A DNA stretch of 64,000 bases from Mycolicibacterium mucogenicum DSM 44124 (GTDB lineage: Bacteria; Actinomycetota; Actinomycetes; Mycobacteriales; Mycobacteriaceae): NCBI RefSeq assembly GCF_005670685.2, contig NZ_CP062008.1, positions 682,001 through 746,000 of the forward strand. Reading direction: 5' to 3'. Positions 15,995-25,025 of the stretch are shown here, in pieces. Position 1 is the stretch's first letter. Every line of letters begins with the position of its first letter. Under the pieces are notes generated by a model. The model ran no database searches, had not been told where the DNA came from, and was given only the letters and a program-made list of their open reading frames with translations. The position numbers and the translations under genes were made by a program.

Positions 15995-16987
15995 ATGCGC
16001 TTCGGATTGTTCATCCCGCAAGGTTGGCGACTCGATCTGGTGGGGATCGCCCCGCAGGACCAATGGCAGGTGATGCGCGACCTCGCCGCGTACGCCGACG
16101 CCGGACCCTGGGATTCGCTGTGGGTCTACGACCATTTCCACACCGTGCCGATGCCGACCTCGGAGGCCACACACGAGGCGTGGACGCTGATGGCGGCATA
16201 CGCCGCGACGACCTCGCGGATCAAGCTCGGCCAGATGTGTACCGCGATCAGCTATCGCAACCCGGCGTATCTGGCGAAGGTCGCGGCGACCACCGACATC
16301 ATCTCCGGCGGCCGGGTGCAGATGGGCATCGGTGGCGGCTGGTACGAACACGAATGGCGCGCTTACGGTTACGGTTTCCCGTCGGCCGGTGTGCGGCTGG
16401 CCCGGCTCGATGAGGGCGTGCAGATCATGCGCACCGCCTGGCGTGACGGTGTGGTGAGCTTCGACGGCAAGCACTACCAGGTCGACGGCGCCATCGTGCA
16501 GCCCAAACCGTTGCAGGACAACGGTATTCCGCTGTGGATCGCGGGTGGTGGTGAGAAGGTGACGCTCAAGATCGCCGCGAAGTACGCGCAGTACACCAAC
16601 TTCACCTCCGAGCCTGCCGGCTTCGCGCACAAATCCGAAGTGCTGCAACAGCATTGCCGCGAGGTCGGTACCGACTACGACGGCATCGTCCGCTCGGCCA
16701 ACTTCAACGTGGTGATCGGGGAGTCCGAGGCGGACGTCGCCGCGCGCATCGCGCGCATCCGGGAGCGTCAGGTCGCCGTCGCGCACGAGGGTGCGGTCGA
16801 CGCGATGGTCAAGAACCTGACATCACCCGATTCCGCTTGCGGCACAACCGAACAGGTCATCGAGACGTTGCGGAAGATCAAGGATCTCGGCAGCGAGTAC
16901 GCGATCTTGTACTTCCCGGAGGCCGCCTACGACAGGTCGAGCATCGAGGCGTTCGAGCGGGACGTCATCCCCGCGCTCAGTGACTAG
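15995..16987 (+). CDS. LLM-class F420-dependent oxidoreductase
   Basis: A 330-residue luciferase-like TIM-barrel protein. The N-terminus RFGLFIPQGWRLDL, the SLWVYDHFHTVP strand, RIKLGQMCTAISYRNPAYLAKVAATTDIISGGR and GIGGGWYEHEW are diagnostic of the actinobacterial TIGR03560-type group that uses reduced F420. Likely roles are hydride transfer to small carbonyl or nitro compounds. The ATG at 15995 starts at the conserved MRFGLF; the longer frame upstream is non-homologous. A DUF2071 gene begins 5 bases after its stop, making a two-gene operon. Substrate unknown. Confidence 0.87.
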   Translation: MRFGLFIPQGWRLDLVGIAPQDQWQVMRDLAAYADAGPWDSLWVYDHFHTVPMPTSEATHEAWTLMAAYAATTSRIKLGQMCTAISYRNPAYLAKVAATTDIISGGRVQMGIGGGWYEHEWRAYGYGFPSAGVRLARLDEGVQIMRTAWRDGVVSFDGKHYQVDGAIVQPKPLQDNGIPLWIAGGGEKVTLKIAAKYAQYTNFTSEPAGFAHKSEVLQQHCREVGTDYDGIVRSANFNVVIGESEADVAARIARIRERQVAVAHEGAVDAMVKNLTSPDSACGTTEQVIETLRKIKDLGSEYAILYFPEAAYDRSSIEAFERDVIPALSD

Positions 16988-16992
16988 CCGCC

Positions 16993-17715
16993 ATGGACGG
17001 GTTTCTGGTCGACGCACCGCCGCTGCGGCCGCCGGTGTGGGTCGAACAGTTCTGGGCTGACCTCACGTTCCTGCACTGGCCCGTCGACCCGGCGAGCGTC
17101 GCGCACCTGTATCCGCCCGGCACCGCGCCGGACGTCTTCTCCGACGGGCTGACGTACGTCGGCCTGGTGCCGTTCGTCATGCACCGCTCGGCGGTGGCCG
17201 GCCGCGTGCCGTTGCCCTACTTCGGGGCCTTCGCCGAAACCAATGTGCGGCTGTATTCGGTGGACGCCGCGGGCCGGCACGGCGTGCTGTTCCGGTCGCT
17301 GGAGACGACGCGGCTGGCCGTCGTCGGGGCGACCCGCCTCGGCATGGGGGTGCCCTACACCTGGGCCAAACTGCGCGTCACCCGCACCGGTGACCGGATC
17401 ACCTACGTGGGCACGCGCCGCTGGCCCGAGCGGGGTCTGCGGACCCTGGCGGAGCTCGCGATCGGTGCGCCTGTCGCCCCGACGCCGTTGGAGGTGTGGC
17501 TGACGGCCCGCTGGGGTGCTCACACCCGCAAGGCCGGCCGGACGTGGTGGGTGCCCAACGAGCACCCGACCTGGCCGCTGCGACGGGCCGAGGTGGTCGA
17601 GCTGACCGACGATCTGGTGCCCGCCAGTGGAGTGGTGCCGGTGGGGCCGCCGTTGCGCGCGTTGTTCTCGCCGGGGGTGCAGGCCCGCTTCGGGCGGCCC
17701 ACCGCGCTCCGTTGA
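16993..17715 (+). CDS. DUF2071 / YqjF-family protein
   Basis: A 240-residue protein of the YqjF/DUF2071 (acetoacetate-decarboxylase-like fold) family. Supporting features are the early QFWADLTFLHWPVDPASV, GLTYVGLVPFVMHRSAV, the PYFGAFAETNVRLYSVD segment, and WLTARWGAHTRKAGRTWWVPNEHPTWPLRRAEV near the C-terminus. The family has no firmly established biochemical role. It lies 5 bases after the F420-type oxidoreductase and is probably co-translated with it, so a function in the same small-molecule pathway is plausible but unproven. Confidence 0.8.
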   Translation: MDGFLVDAPPLRPPVWVEQFWADLTFLHWPVDPASVAHLYPPGTAPDVFSDGLTYVGLVPFVMHRSAVAGRVPLPYFGAFAETNVRLYSVDAAGRHGVLFRSLETTRLAVVGATRLGMGVPYTWAKLRVTRTGDRITYVGTRRWPERGLRTLAELAIGAPVAPTPLEVWLTARWGAHTRKAGRTWWVPNEHPTWPLRRAEVVELTDDLVPASGVVPVGPPLRALFSPGVQARFGRPTALR

Positions 17716-17798
17716 GCCTTTCCTCGAAGGTGTCCGGTTCTGGTCCGGAAGATGAACGGCTGGTAGCGCAAAGGTGCAGTCTCGGTGATCATTGCGCC

Positions 17799-18185
17799 AT
17801 GTTGCCGACGATGCGCGAAACCGGACGCCGAGCCGTCCCGGTGCCGATCCCTTCCAATGCCACGGCCACCCGGCGCACGGTGCGCCCCGGTGCCGTGGGT
17901 GGGCGGTCGCGGTTCGAGGCCGAGTCCAGGCCCGCCCACCGCGCAGACCTGGCGCAATCGCGGCTGTTCGCGGCACTGCTGCTCGACGAGATCGCCGATC
18001 TGGAAGACCAGATGACGGTGTTGGAGCGGCGAACCCGGCGCGCTCAGGCCACCGCGCAGACGGGGGTGGAGTCCCCGACGGACGCTCTGCTCGCACTGCG
18101 CCGGAGGGTCCTGGAAGTGCAGCGGATGCTCGATGCACTGCGTCGTCGCTTCCCCGGCGAGGGGGATTCGCTGCGCGTGATTTAA
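17799..18185 (+). CDS. Small conserved-looking protein with coiled-coil segment
   Basis: I do not recognise this 128-residue protein. The first 50 residues are Arg/Pro/Ala-rich and probably disordered. Residues about 55-125 form one or two long amphipathic helices (DLAQSRLFAALLLDEIADLEDQ, RRRVLEVQRMLDALRRRF) with heptad-like Leu spacing, suggesting a coiled coil. The ATG at 17799 is used; Met at codon 5 is an alternative. Codon usage has the strong GC3 bias of neighbours, supporting a real gene. It precedes the cupin gene by 47 bases. Confidence 0.55.
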   Translation: MLPTMRETGRRAVPVPIPSNATATRRTVRPGAVGGRSRFEAESRPAHRADLAQSRLFAALLLDEIADLEDQMTVLERRTRRAQATAQTGVESPTDALLALRRRVLEVQRMLDALRRRFPGEGDSLRVI

Positions 18186-18232
18186 ACCGCCAAACGGTTC
18201 CGGCGGGCATTGCTGAAGCGGATATTTGAGGC

Positions 18233-18571
18233 ATGGAGAAAATCTCGCTGACCGCGCTGGCCCGCCAGCATCTGGACATCGCGCGCGATGGAAACGGCGG
18301 GCGCAGCGCTCACACGGTCTTCGGCGGCCACGAGCATGCATTGCGGCAGACGCTGATCGCTCTCGCCGACGGCAACGAGTTGGGCGAGCACGAGAGCCCC
18401 GGCGAGGCCACGCTTCAGGTGCTGCAGGGCCGGGTGCGCCTCGTCGCCGAACAGGCCAGCTGGGACGGTATGGCCGGCGACCATCTCATCATCCCGTCCA
18501 CCCGGCACAGCCTGAAGGCGCTCGCCGACTCGGTGGTGCTGCTGACCGTCGTCAAACAGCCGGCGCGTTAG
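18233..18571 (+). CDS. Small cupin-domain protein
   Basis: A 112-residue single-domain cupin. The motif 1 region is LGEHESPGEATLQVLQGRVRLV (with His and Glu), and motif 2 is GDHLIIPSTRHSLKALADSVVLLTV with His. Single-domain cupins of this type are often metal-binding enzymes or sensors. The start MEKISLTALARQHL matches a mycobacterial subfamily with no assigned function. It ends within the 3' end of the convergent GMC oxidoreductase gene, so the two coding regions overlap by 20 bases. Function is open. Confidence 0.75.
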   Translation: MEKISLTALARQHLDIARDGNGGRSAHTVFGGHEHALRQTLIALADGNELGEHESPGEATLQVLQGRVRLVAEQASWDGMAGDHLIIPSTRHSLKALADSVVLLTVVKQPAR

Positions 18572-20147
18572 CCGGTATGAACGTCATCGCGCGCTCGGCG
18601 AGCGCGGTGATGGTCAGGCTCGGATTGGCGCCCACATTGGCCGGGACGGCTGCACCGTCGGTGACCAGAAGGTTCTCGTAGCCGAAGACGTGGTTGCGGC
18701 TGTCGACGACACCGGTCTCGGGGGAGGCGCCGATCACCGCGCCGCCGAGAATGTGCGCCGTCGACGGGATCGCAAAAATGCCTTCTGTCACACCGGAATA
18801 CGCGACGCCACCCATGCGGCGGGCGAACCATTTCGCCGCGTCGTAGGCGGCCGGTACGAAATCGGGATTGGGGTTGTTCGGATCCTGCTCGGTCGTCAGG
18901 GCGACGTTGCCGTTGGGGAGCCGCATCTTCACCTTCAGACGCATCGCGTTGTCGATGGACTGCATGACCAGCAGGATGATGACGCGCCGCGAGGTGTCCT
19001 TGATCTTCCAGGCCGCCAGCGCCGCCTTCGGGTTTTTCGCGGCCGCGGCCAGGAAATGCAGCGGCCGGGTGCCCCGCTTGCCCGCCTCGATCATCAGGTT
19101 GAACAGCAGCGACTGGCTGTCGCCGCCCTTGCCGTAGGTGACGACCTCGATGTGCGTGGACGGGTCGGTGTAGATGCTCGAGGTGATGGCGATCGAGTGC
19201 GTGAAGTCGTCGGGGTAGTCCTTGGGCGCCATCACCGCCATGATCGACTCGCTGTTGGTACGCACCACATAGCCGAGCCGGTCGGAGACGTTGGGCAGTG
19301 AACCGCTGAGCTTGCAGCGCTGCAGGAGACGGTTGGTGCCGAGCGCGCCGGCCGCGACGACGACGCCACGGGCCCGCAGCTTCTCGGCGGTGCGCTTGCC
19401 CCACGCGCCGCTCTTCTGGTGTGTCACTTCGTATCCCGCGGAACCGTCGGCGTCGAGCGGCTTGATGTCGGTGACCGCGCGCTCGCTGAAAATCTGCACG
19501 CCGAGCTTCTCGGCGAACCACAGGTAGTTCTTGCGCAACGTGTTCTTGGCGCCGTGGCGACAGCCGACCATGCACGAACCGCACTTGATGCAGCCGGTCC
19601 GGTCTGGGCCGTCGCCGCCGAAGTACGGGTCCGGCACGGTCCGGCCCGGCTTGCCGAGGAACACGCCCACGCGTGTGCGTCGGTAGGTGTCGCCGACGCC
19701 GATCGACTCGCCGTACTCCTTCAACAGCAGGTCCGCCGGTCCGTCGTCGTCGTACTCGGTGACACCGAGCATGCGCTCGGCCTCGTCGTAGTGCGGCGCG
19801 AGTTCGGTTTCCCAGTCGGCCAGGCCTTTCCACTGCGGGCTCTCGTAGAAATTCGGGAACGCCCGGTAGAGCGTGTTCGCGTAACCCAGACTGCCGCCGC
19901 CGACGCCGCAGCCCGAGCCGATGAAGATGTCCTTGAACAGCGTCAGACGCAGGATGCCGCGCATCCCGACCTGCGGGGCCCAGTAGTAGTTCTTGGCGTC
20001 CTTGGTCTCGTCCGCGAAGTCGGCATCCTCGAATCGGCGGCCGCATTCGAGAATCGCTACGCGATAACCCTTTTCGGCCAGCCGCAGCGCCGAGACGCTA
20101 CCGCCGAAACCGGATCCGATGACCAGCCAGTCGTAGTCGTACGTCAT
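18552..20147 (-). CDS. GMC-family oxidoreductase, cholesterol-oxidase-like
   Basis: A 531-residue FAD flavoprotein similar in layout to mycobacterial ChoD (Rv3409c). The N-terminus holds the FAD motif DWLVIGSGFGGSVSALRLAEKGYRV, then GCGVGGGSLGYANTLY. A cysteine cluster CIKCGSCMVGCRHGAKNT near residue 183 resembles the ChoD group. The C-terminal GMC signature is ILGGAVIGASPETGVVD and TDGAAVPANVGANPSLTITALAERA. It probably oxidises an alcohol or sterol-like substrate. Whether cholesterol is the substrate is doubtful for this subgroup. The ATG at 20147 is clear; the start of the longer frame is spurious. Confidence 0.86.
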   Translation of the reverse strand: MTYDYDWLVIGSGFGGSVSALRLAEKGYRVAILECGRRFEDADFADETKDAKNYYWAPQVGMRGILRLTLFKDIFIGSGCGVGGGSLGYANTLYRAFPNFYESPQWKGLADWETELAPHYDEAERMLGVTEYDDDGPADLLLKEYGESIGVGDTYRRTRVGVFLGKPGRTVPDPYFGGDGPDRTGCIKCGSCMVGCRHGAKNTLRKNYLWFAEKLGVQIFSERAVTDIKPLDADGSAGYEVTHQKSGAWGKRTAEKLRARGVVVAAGALGTNRLLQRCKLSGSLPNVSDRLGYVVRTNSESIMAVMAPKDYPDDFTHSIAITSSIYTDPSTHIEVVTYGKGGDSQSLLFNLMIEAGKRGTRPLHFLAAAAKNPKAALAAWKIKDTSRRVIILLVMQSIDNAMRLKVKMRLPNGNVALTTEQDPNNPNPDFVPAAYDAAKWFARRMGGVAYSGVTEGIFAIPSTAHILGGAVIGASPETGVVDSRNHVFGYENLLVTDGAAVPANVGANPSLTITALAERAMTFIPANAPAV

Positions 20148-20226
20148 CCGTGACCTCCGCGGGTGGGGCGAACTGCGACGAGCGTAGTCCCCGGCGGTCA
20201 CGGCCGCACCTGATTGCTGGGACTCG

Positions 20227-21876
20227 CTAGATAGCGGGTCCCAGCAGGTCGTCGGCGTCCTTGATGACATAGCCGTAGCCCTGTTCGGCGAGGAAGCGCT
20301 GGCGGTGCGCGGCGTACTCGGCATCGAGGCTGTCGCGCGAGACCACCGAGTAGAACACCGCGCCGCCGCCATCGGCCTTGGGGCGCAGCAGCCGGCCCAG
20401 GCGCTGGGCCTCTTCCTGGCGTGACCCGAACGTCCCCGAAACCTGAACGGCCACAGAGGCTTCCGGCAGGTCGATGGAGAAGTTGGCGACCTTCGACACC
20501 ACCAGGGTGCGAATCTCGCCCGACCGGAACTGGTCGAACAGGGCCTCGCGCTCGGCGTTCTTGGTCGAACCCTGGATCACCGGGGCGTCCAGCTCCTGGC
20601 CGAGTTCCTCCAACTGGTCCAGGTAGGCGCCGATCACCAGGGTCGGCTCGTCGGGGTGCCGGGCCAGGATCGACTTCACCACCGCGATCTTGGTGTGCGC
20701 CGTCGAGCACAGCTTGTAGCGCTCCTCGGGCTCGGCCGTCGCATACGTCATGCGCTCGTTCTCGGTCATGGTGACCCGGACCTCGACGCACTCGGCGGGC
20801 GCGATCCAGCCCTGCGCCTCGATGTCCTTCCACGGCGCGTCGTACCGCTTCGGCCCGATCAGCGAGAACACGTCGCCCTCGCGGCCGTCCTCGCGAATCA
20901 GAGTGGCGGTCAAGCCGAGTCGACGGCGGGACTGCAGATCGGCCGTCATCCGGAACACCGGCGCGGGCAGCAGGTGCACCTCGTCGTAGATGATCAGGCC
21001 CCAGTCGCGGCTGTCGAACAGCTCGAGGTGCTTGTACTCGCCCTTGGTGCGGCGCGTGATGACCTGGTACGTCGCGATGGTGACGGGCCGAATCTCCTTG
21101 CGCTCGCCGGAGTATTCGCCGATCTCTTCCTCGGTCAGTGACGTGCGCGCGATCAGCTCGCGCTTCCACTGCCGGCCGGCGACGGTGTTGGTGACCAGGA
21201 TCAGCGTCGTCGCGCCGGCCTTGGCCATGGCTGCCGCGCCGACCATCGTCTTGCCCGCGCCACACGGCAGGACCACGACGCCGGAGCCGCCCGACCAGAA
21301 CGAATCCGCGGCCAGTTCCTGGTAATCACGCAGTTTCCAGCCGTCCTGCTCCAGCGCGATCGGGTGCGCCTCGCCGTTGACGTATCCCGCCAAATCCTCT
21401 GCGGGCCAGCCGATCTTGAGCAGCATCTGCTTGACGCGGCCGCGCTCGGACGGGTGGACGATGACGGTGTCGTCGTCGATCTGGGCCCCGAGCATCGGGG
21501 TGATCTTCTTGTTGCGCAGCACCTCGGCGAGCACCGCGCGGTCCAGGCTGACCAGCGTCAGCCCGTGCGCCGGGTGCTTGACCAGCTGCAGCCGCCCGTA
21601 GCGGCCCATGGTGTCGACGATGTCGACCAGCAGCGGCTGCGGCACTGCGTAGCGGGAGAAGCTGACCAGCGCGTCGACGACCTGCTCGGCATCGTGACCC
21701 GCGGCGCGCGCGTTCCACAGTGCCAGCGGCGTGATCCGGTAGGTGTGCACGTGCTCGGGCGCACGCTCCAGCTCGGCGAACGGCGCGATCGCCGCCCGCG
21801 CCGCCCCGGCCTGCTCGTGGTCGACCTCGAGCAGCACGGTCTTGTCCGACTGGACGATGAGCGGGCCGTCAGTCAT
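20227..21876 (-). CDS. ercc3: XPB/ERCC3-like DNA helicase
   Basis: A 549-residue SF2 helicase resembling Rv0861c, the bacterial XPB. The N-terminal DUF-type damage-recognition domain is followed by Walker A VVVLPCGAGKTMVG (near residue 197), motif II DEVH in LIIYDEVHLLP, motif III LGLTATLIRED, and motif VI QRLGRLLRPKADGG near residue 500. Family enzymes are ATP-dependent 3'-5' helicases implicated in repair. It sits downstream of Rv0862c-like gene 22033-24270 in the same orientation. A tandemly repeated segment with short in-frame ATGs covers its start (see repeat at 21870). Confidence 0.94.
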   Translation of the reverse strand: MTDGPLIVQSDKTVLLEVDHEQAGAARAAIAPFAELERAPEHVHTYRITPLALWNARAAGHDAEQVVDALVSFSRYAVPQPLLVDIVDTMGRYGRLQLVKHPAHGLTLVSLDRAVLAEVLRNKKITPMLGAQIDDDTVIVHPSERGRVKQMLLKIGWPAEDLAGYVNGEAHPIALEQDGWKLRDYQELAADSFWSGGSGVVVLPCGAGKTMVGAAAMAKAGATTLILVTNTVAGRQWKRELIARTSLTEEEIGEYSGERKEIRPVTIATYQVITRRTKGEYKHLELFDSRDWGLIIYDEVHLLPAPVFRMTADLQSRRRLGLTATLIREDGREGDVFSLIGPKRYDAPWKDIEAQGWIAPAECVEVRVTMTENERMTYATAEPEERYKLCSTAHTKIAVVKSILARHPDEPTLVIGAYLDQLEELGQELDAPVIQGSTKNAEREALFDQFRSGEIRTLVVSKVANFSIDLPEASVAVQVSGTFGSRQEEAQRLGRLLRPKADGGGAVFYSVVSRDSLDAEYAAHRQRFLAEQGYGYVIKDADDLLGPAI

Positions 21877-21959
21877 CCGCGATCCACTTCGTTGCTCGCT
21901 GCCCAGTCATGCGCCATCCACTCCATTACTCGCTCGCAGGCCATCCGATCCATTATCCA
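21870..21959 (-). repeat. Imperfect tandem repeat over the XPB gene start
   Basis: A 31-base unit at 21870-21900 is repeated at 21904-21934 with 5 mismatches, and a partial third copy runs to about 21959. The unit includes the XPB start ATG and an upstream copy of the same ATGACTG context. It therefore creates duplicate start-like signals: a 26-codon frame at 21873-21953, whose stop overlaps the XPB start as ATGA, and a 13-codon frame from 21910. Either could couple translation, or both may be by-products of the duplication. Confidence 0.6.
21873..21953 (-). CDS. Possible 26-codon leader peptide upstream of XPB
   Basis: An ATG at 21953 opens a 26-codon frame (begins MDRMACERVMEW, ends SNEVDRG) whose TGA overlaps the helicase ATG. 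This is the arrangement used for coupled translation in this window. The peptide is Trp- and Met-rich and has no recognisable domain. It consists almost entirely of tandem-repeat sequence, so it may not be a real gene. Confidence 0.25.
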   Translation of the reverse strand: MDRMACERVMEWMAHDWAASNEVDRG

Positions 21960-22032
21960 GACGCGCGCGAGTTGTCCATTTTCCCGCGTGCCGGGCCTCC
22001 CACCCGCGAGGGGAACGGGACCACGGCACGCG

Positions 22033-24270
22033 TTATTCCGGGGCAACCACCGAGGTCACCCGATGGATCGCGAATTCGCGGACCCGCCCGGCGGCCGGGT
22101 CGTAGGCGGTCAGCTGGCCGCCACGGACGTTGACGGGCGCCACCACGCGCTGCGTGGCCACCCCGGCGGCGTCGACGTACCCGATGACCACCGACGATTG
22201 CGTCAGTGCGGCGTCGGTCAGCAGTGAGATGGCGGCCGCCGGGTCGAGCCGTTCCCCGTTGCCGCCGCGGCCGGTCTGCCGCAGGACGGCGACGATGGCG
22301 CCGAGCGTCTTCTCGTTCGGCGCCTGCGGGTGCCGGAAGGTGCGGCGGTGGATGGGCGTGGAGACGCGCGCGCCGAGCGGGCGCAGGTCGACGATGGTGC
22401 CCGACCAGTCCTCGGCGGCCGGCGCGAAGCCCGCGGTGCGCAGGCCGGCCAGCACGTCGGCGATCGGGGCCGGTGACACCGCGACGGTGGGGGCCAGGGC
22501 TCGCAGGCTCAACTGCTCGAGCGTGGGGGAGGCCAGCGCCTGCGCCAGCAGTGCCGGGTCCTCGCACCGGATGAACGACGATGCCATGCCGACCCGCAGC
22601 TGCCCGTGTCGTCGGGCCACGTCGTCGATGAGGTAGGTGAGGCCCTGCGGCACCGGCGTTTTGGAGTGCCGGGCGAACAGGGTGTGGATCTCGCTGGCGG
22701 TCCGGCCGGTGTCGAGGGCGCGGCGGATGGACTGCTCGCTGATGCGGTAAACGGTTGCCGCACCGGCAGATTCGATGTCGGCGACGGTCGCCAGCTGGTC
22801 GGCGAGGTCGCGTTCCAGCGGCCCGGGGACGACGACCGTCAGGTCGGCCTGCAGCAGGAAATGGTCGATGGGGTCGGGCAGTGCCGCCGCCATCGCGGCG
22901 ACGACCTCTTCCTCGGGCGCGCCGGCCAGCAGCAGCCGGATGGGTCCGGCGATGGCGCCGCGGCCGACCATGCCCAAAGCGTGTGCCTCGGTGAGCAATT
23001 CGTCGGTGGGTTCGGGCTGCAGCCGGGCGGTCCAGCGCGGCCGGCGCCACAGCATCGCAGCCGAGGCGGTGGCGGTGTCCATGGTGCCGCCCGGCGGCAG
23101 CTCGGCGAGCACCGTCAGCAGCAGCCGGCGGTCCAGCGGCGCGGCCGACGAATACAGTGCATTGGTCAGGGCGGCATAGGGTTTGCCATCGGGCCCACGC
23201 CTGCCCACCAGGCCGGGACGGCACGGCAGGTCCAGCCAGGTGGTGGCCAGCAGGTGCCAGCGCGTCGCGGCGCTCGATTCGATGAACCGGTCCGCGGCCA
23301 CGGTCGGCGCCCAGTAGGGGCCGTCGTCGTAGTCGTCGGAGTCCGGGATGCCCGATGCGATCAGCGTCGCCGCCGCGCAGAGCTCCAGGATCAATGACAG
23401 CCGGCCTTCGTCGATGCCGGTGACCTTGGTCAGCCGCTTGGCGTCGCGGACCCCGAGGCCGCCGCTGCGCAGCTCGGGAACCGGTGTCGCCGAAAGGGTT
23501 TCGAGGATCAGCTCGACTTCGCGCAGCAGGTCGATCGCCGAACCGGCCGCGGCCGCGTCGACGTCCTGCTCCGCGAGTACGGGTGTCGACGGTGCCGGTG
23601 GTGTCAGAGTCGTCGGCCCCGGTGCCTGGCCCCGCAGCACCTGGCCGACGAGTCGCGGCAGGATCACCGTCTCGTCGTCGATCGGGCGCAGCAGTCCGGC
23701 CGCGATCAGCTGCGGCACCGGACGGTCGGGTGCGGTTCCGGGAGCCGCGTCTTTCGTCCGGCCGATCGGGGATCCGTCTGCCAGCCGCTCCAGCAGCTCC
23801 CGCTGCGGCGTGTCGATGGCGGCCAGTTTCGCGGCGATGCCGTCGGCGTCGGGGTTCTCGACGGTGACCTGTCCGGGATACCAGGGCAGCACCGACGCCG
23901 CCTCCGAGACCACCCGCACCGTGTCGCCGCCCCACACCAGCCCGCGGGTGCGCAGCTCGTCGAGCGCCGACGTGACGACCTTCTTGTTGGCGCGCCCGGC
24001 CAGCAGTTTGAACAGCGCCCCGGTCGGCACCGCGATGGTCGTGGCCTGCAGCGTCAGCAGCGCATCCAGCACAGCCAGCTGCAGAAAATCGAGATCGTCG
24101 GTCGCGGCCTTGACCGACTGCCGCGACTGGGCGCGGGCCGCCAGCGCCGACAGGGTTGCCGGCGGCGGTTGGGTGAGGTCGGGCCGGACGCTGAGCAGCT
24201 GCACCAGCTGCGCGTCCGACATGTCGGCCAGCCAGGAGCCCAGCGGCACACCCGGGGATTCGTCGATCAT
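22033..24270 (-). CDS. Helicase-associated XPB/Ssl2 N-terminal-domain protein (Rv0862c-like)
   Basis: A 745-residue protein corresponding to Rv0862c, which in mycobacteria always neighbours the XPB gene. The start LGSWLADMSDAQLVQLLSVRPDL is the family's hallmark. A winged-helix-like segment (KKVVTSALDELRTRGLVWGGDTVRV) follows, and a C-terminal region with WSGTIVDLRPLGARV and IGYVDAAGVATQRVVAPVNVRGG resembles the WYL-like or helicase-accessory part. It has no ATPase motifs. It probably assists the downstream helicase in DNA repair. The two genes are 156 bp apart in the same orientation. Exact role unknown. Confidence 0.85.
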   Translation of the reverse strand: MIDESPGVPLGSWLADMSDAQLVQLLSVRPDLTQPPPATLSALAARAQSRQSVKAATDDLDFLQLAVLDALLTLQATTIAVPTGALFKLLAGRANKKVVTSALDELRTRGLVWGGDTVRVVSEAASVLPWYPGQVTVENPDADGIAAKLAAIDTPQRELLERLADGSPIGRTKDAAPGTAPDRPVPQLIAAGLLRPIDDETVILPRLVGQVLRGQAPGPTTLTPPAPSTPVLAEQDVDAAAAGSAIDLLREVELILETLSATPVPELRSGGLGVRDAKRLTKVTGIDEGRLSLILELCAAATLIASGIPDSDDYDDGPYWAPTVAADRFIESSAATRWHLLATTWLDLPCRPGLVGRRGPDGKPYAALTNALYSSAAPLDRRLLLTVLAELPPGGTMDTATASAAMLWRRPRWTARLQPEPTDELLTEAHALGMVGRGAIAGPIRLLLAGAPEEEVVAAMAAALPDPIDHFLLQADLTVVVPGPLERDLADQLATVADIESAGAATVYRISEQSIRRALDTGRTASEIHTLFARHSKTPVPQGLTYLIDDVARRHGQLRVGMASSFIRCEDPALLAQALASPTLEQLSLRALAPTVAVSPAPIADVLAGLRTAGFAPAAEDWSGTIVDLRPLGARVSTPIHRRTFRHPQAPNEKTLGAIVAVLRQTGRGGNGERLDPAAAISLLTDAALTQSSVVIGYVDAAGVATQRVVAPVNVRGGQLTAYDPAAGRVREFAIHRVTSVVAPE

Positions 24271-24354
24271 TGCTGACCAGCGTAAAGCAGGTGACTTTGT
24301 CGTCCGCGCGTCCTCCGGCGCCCGGCCTCGCCAGCGGGCGCAGCGCCTGCCACA

Positions 24355-24549
24355 ATGTCATCCGTGGCTGACAAGAAGAAGAACCAGTACGTCGACAATG
24401 GCTGGCCCGAGGTTTCCGGTGACGACCACGCCGTGAGCGAGCTGGCAACCGACCGTACCGGCGCACTCTCGCCTTTCGGCGACCTGGAGTTCCCGCTGCC
24501 GGCCGAGAAGCTGCCGTACATGCACCCGGTCACCGTCGTCAACAAGTAG
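24355..24549 (+). CDS. Small conserved hypothetical protein (Rv0863-like)
   Basis: A 64-residue protein containing [30 protein letters not shown] and ending [12 protein letters not shown], matching the Rv0863 family in position between Rv0862c and moaC. No domain is known. It is followed by the moaC GTG two bases after its stop, so it is in the molybdopterin operon. A GTG at 24364 is an equally possible start; neither has a clear ribosome-binding site, suggesting leaderless or coupled translation. It is short and hydrophilic, with no signal peptide. Confidence 0.75.
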   Translation: MSSVADKKKNQYVDNGWPEVSGDDHAVSELATDRTGALSPFGDLEFPLPAEKLPYMHPVTVVNK

Positions 24550-24551
24550 CC

Positions 24552-25025
24552 GTGGAGCTCTCGCACCTGGACGAAACGGGTGCGGCCCACATGGTCGACG
24601 TGTCCGCCAAGGACGCCACCCGGCGTACCGCCGTCGCGGCGGGCGTCCTGCACACCCGCGCTGACGTCGTCGACCTCATCACCAGCGGTGGACTGCCCAA
24701 AGGTGACGCGCTCGCGACCGCCCGCGTCGCAGGCATCATGGCGGCCAAGCGCACCAGCGACCTGATCCCGCTGTGCCACCAGCTGGCGCTCACCAAGGTC
24801 GAGGTGGCGTTCGAGACGAGCGCGAGCGGCGACGCCGTCGGCATCACCGCCACCGTGCGCACCACCGACCGCACGGGCGTCGAGATGGAAGCCCTCACCG
24901 CCGTCAGCGTCGCGGCGCTGACGCTCTACGACATGATCAAGGCCGTCGACCCGGCCGCGCGCATCGACGACATCCGGGTGCTGCGCAAGGAGGGCGGCAA
25001 GACCGGCCTCTGGGAACGAGCATGA
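24552..25025 (+). CDS. moaC: Cyclic pyranopterin monophosphate synthase MoaC
   Basis: A 157-residue MoaC. It acts with MoaA to convert the MoaA product into cyclic pyranopterin monophosphate, the first stable molybdenum-cofactor intermediate. The conserved motifs are intact: [51 protein letters not shown] and a C-terminal LRKEGGKTG. It starts with GTG at 24552. Its stop overlaps the mog ATG (ATGA), the first of three coupled overlaps in moaC-mog-moaE. The partner MoaA and MoaD genes lie on the opposite strand beyond rpfA. Confidence 0.95.
   Translation: MELSHLDETGAAHMVDVSAKDATRRTAVAAGVLHTRADVVDLITSGGLPKGDALATARVAGIMAAKRTSDLIPLCHQLALTKVEVAFETSASGDAVGITATVRTTDRTGVEMEALTAVSVAALTLYDMIKAVDPAARIDDIRVLRKEGGKTGLWERA

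Noticed and set aside
21953..24466. A long minus-strand frame in another phase of the Rv0862c-like gene
   Set aside because: Arg/Pro/Gly/Ala-rich shadow of a well-supported gene in the correct frame.
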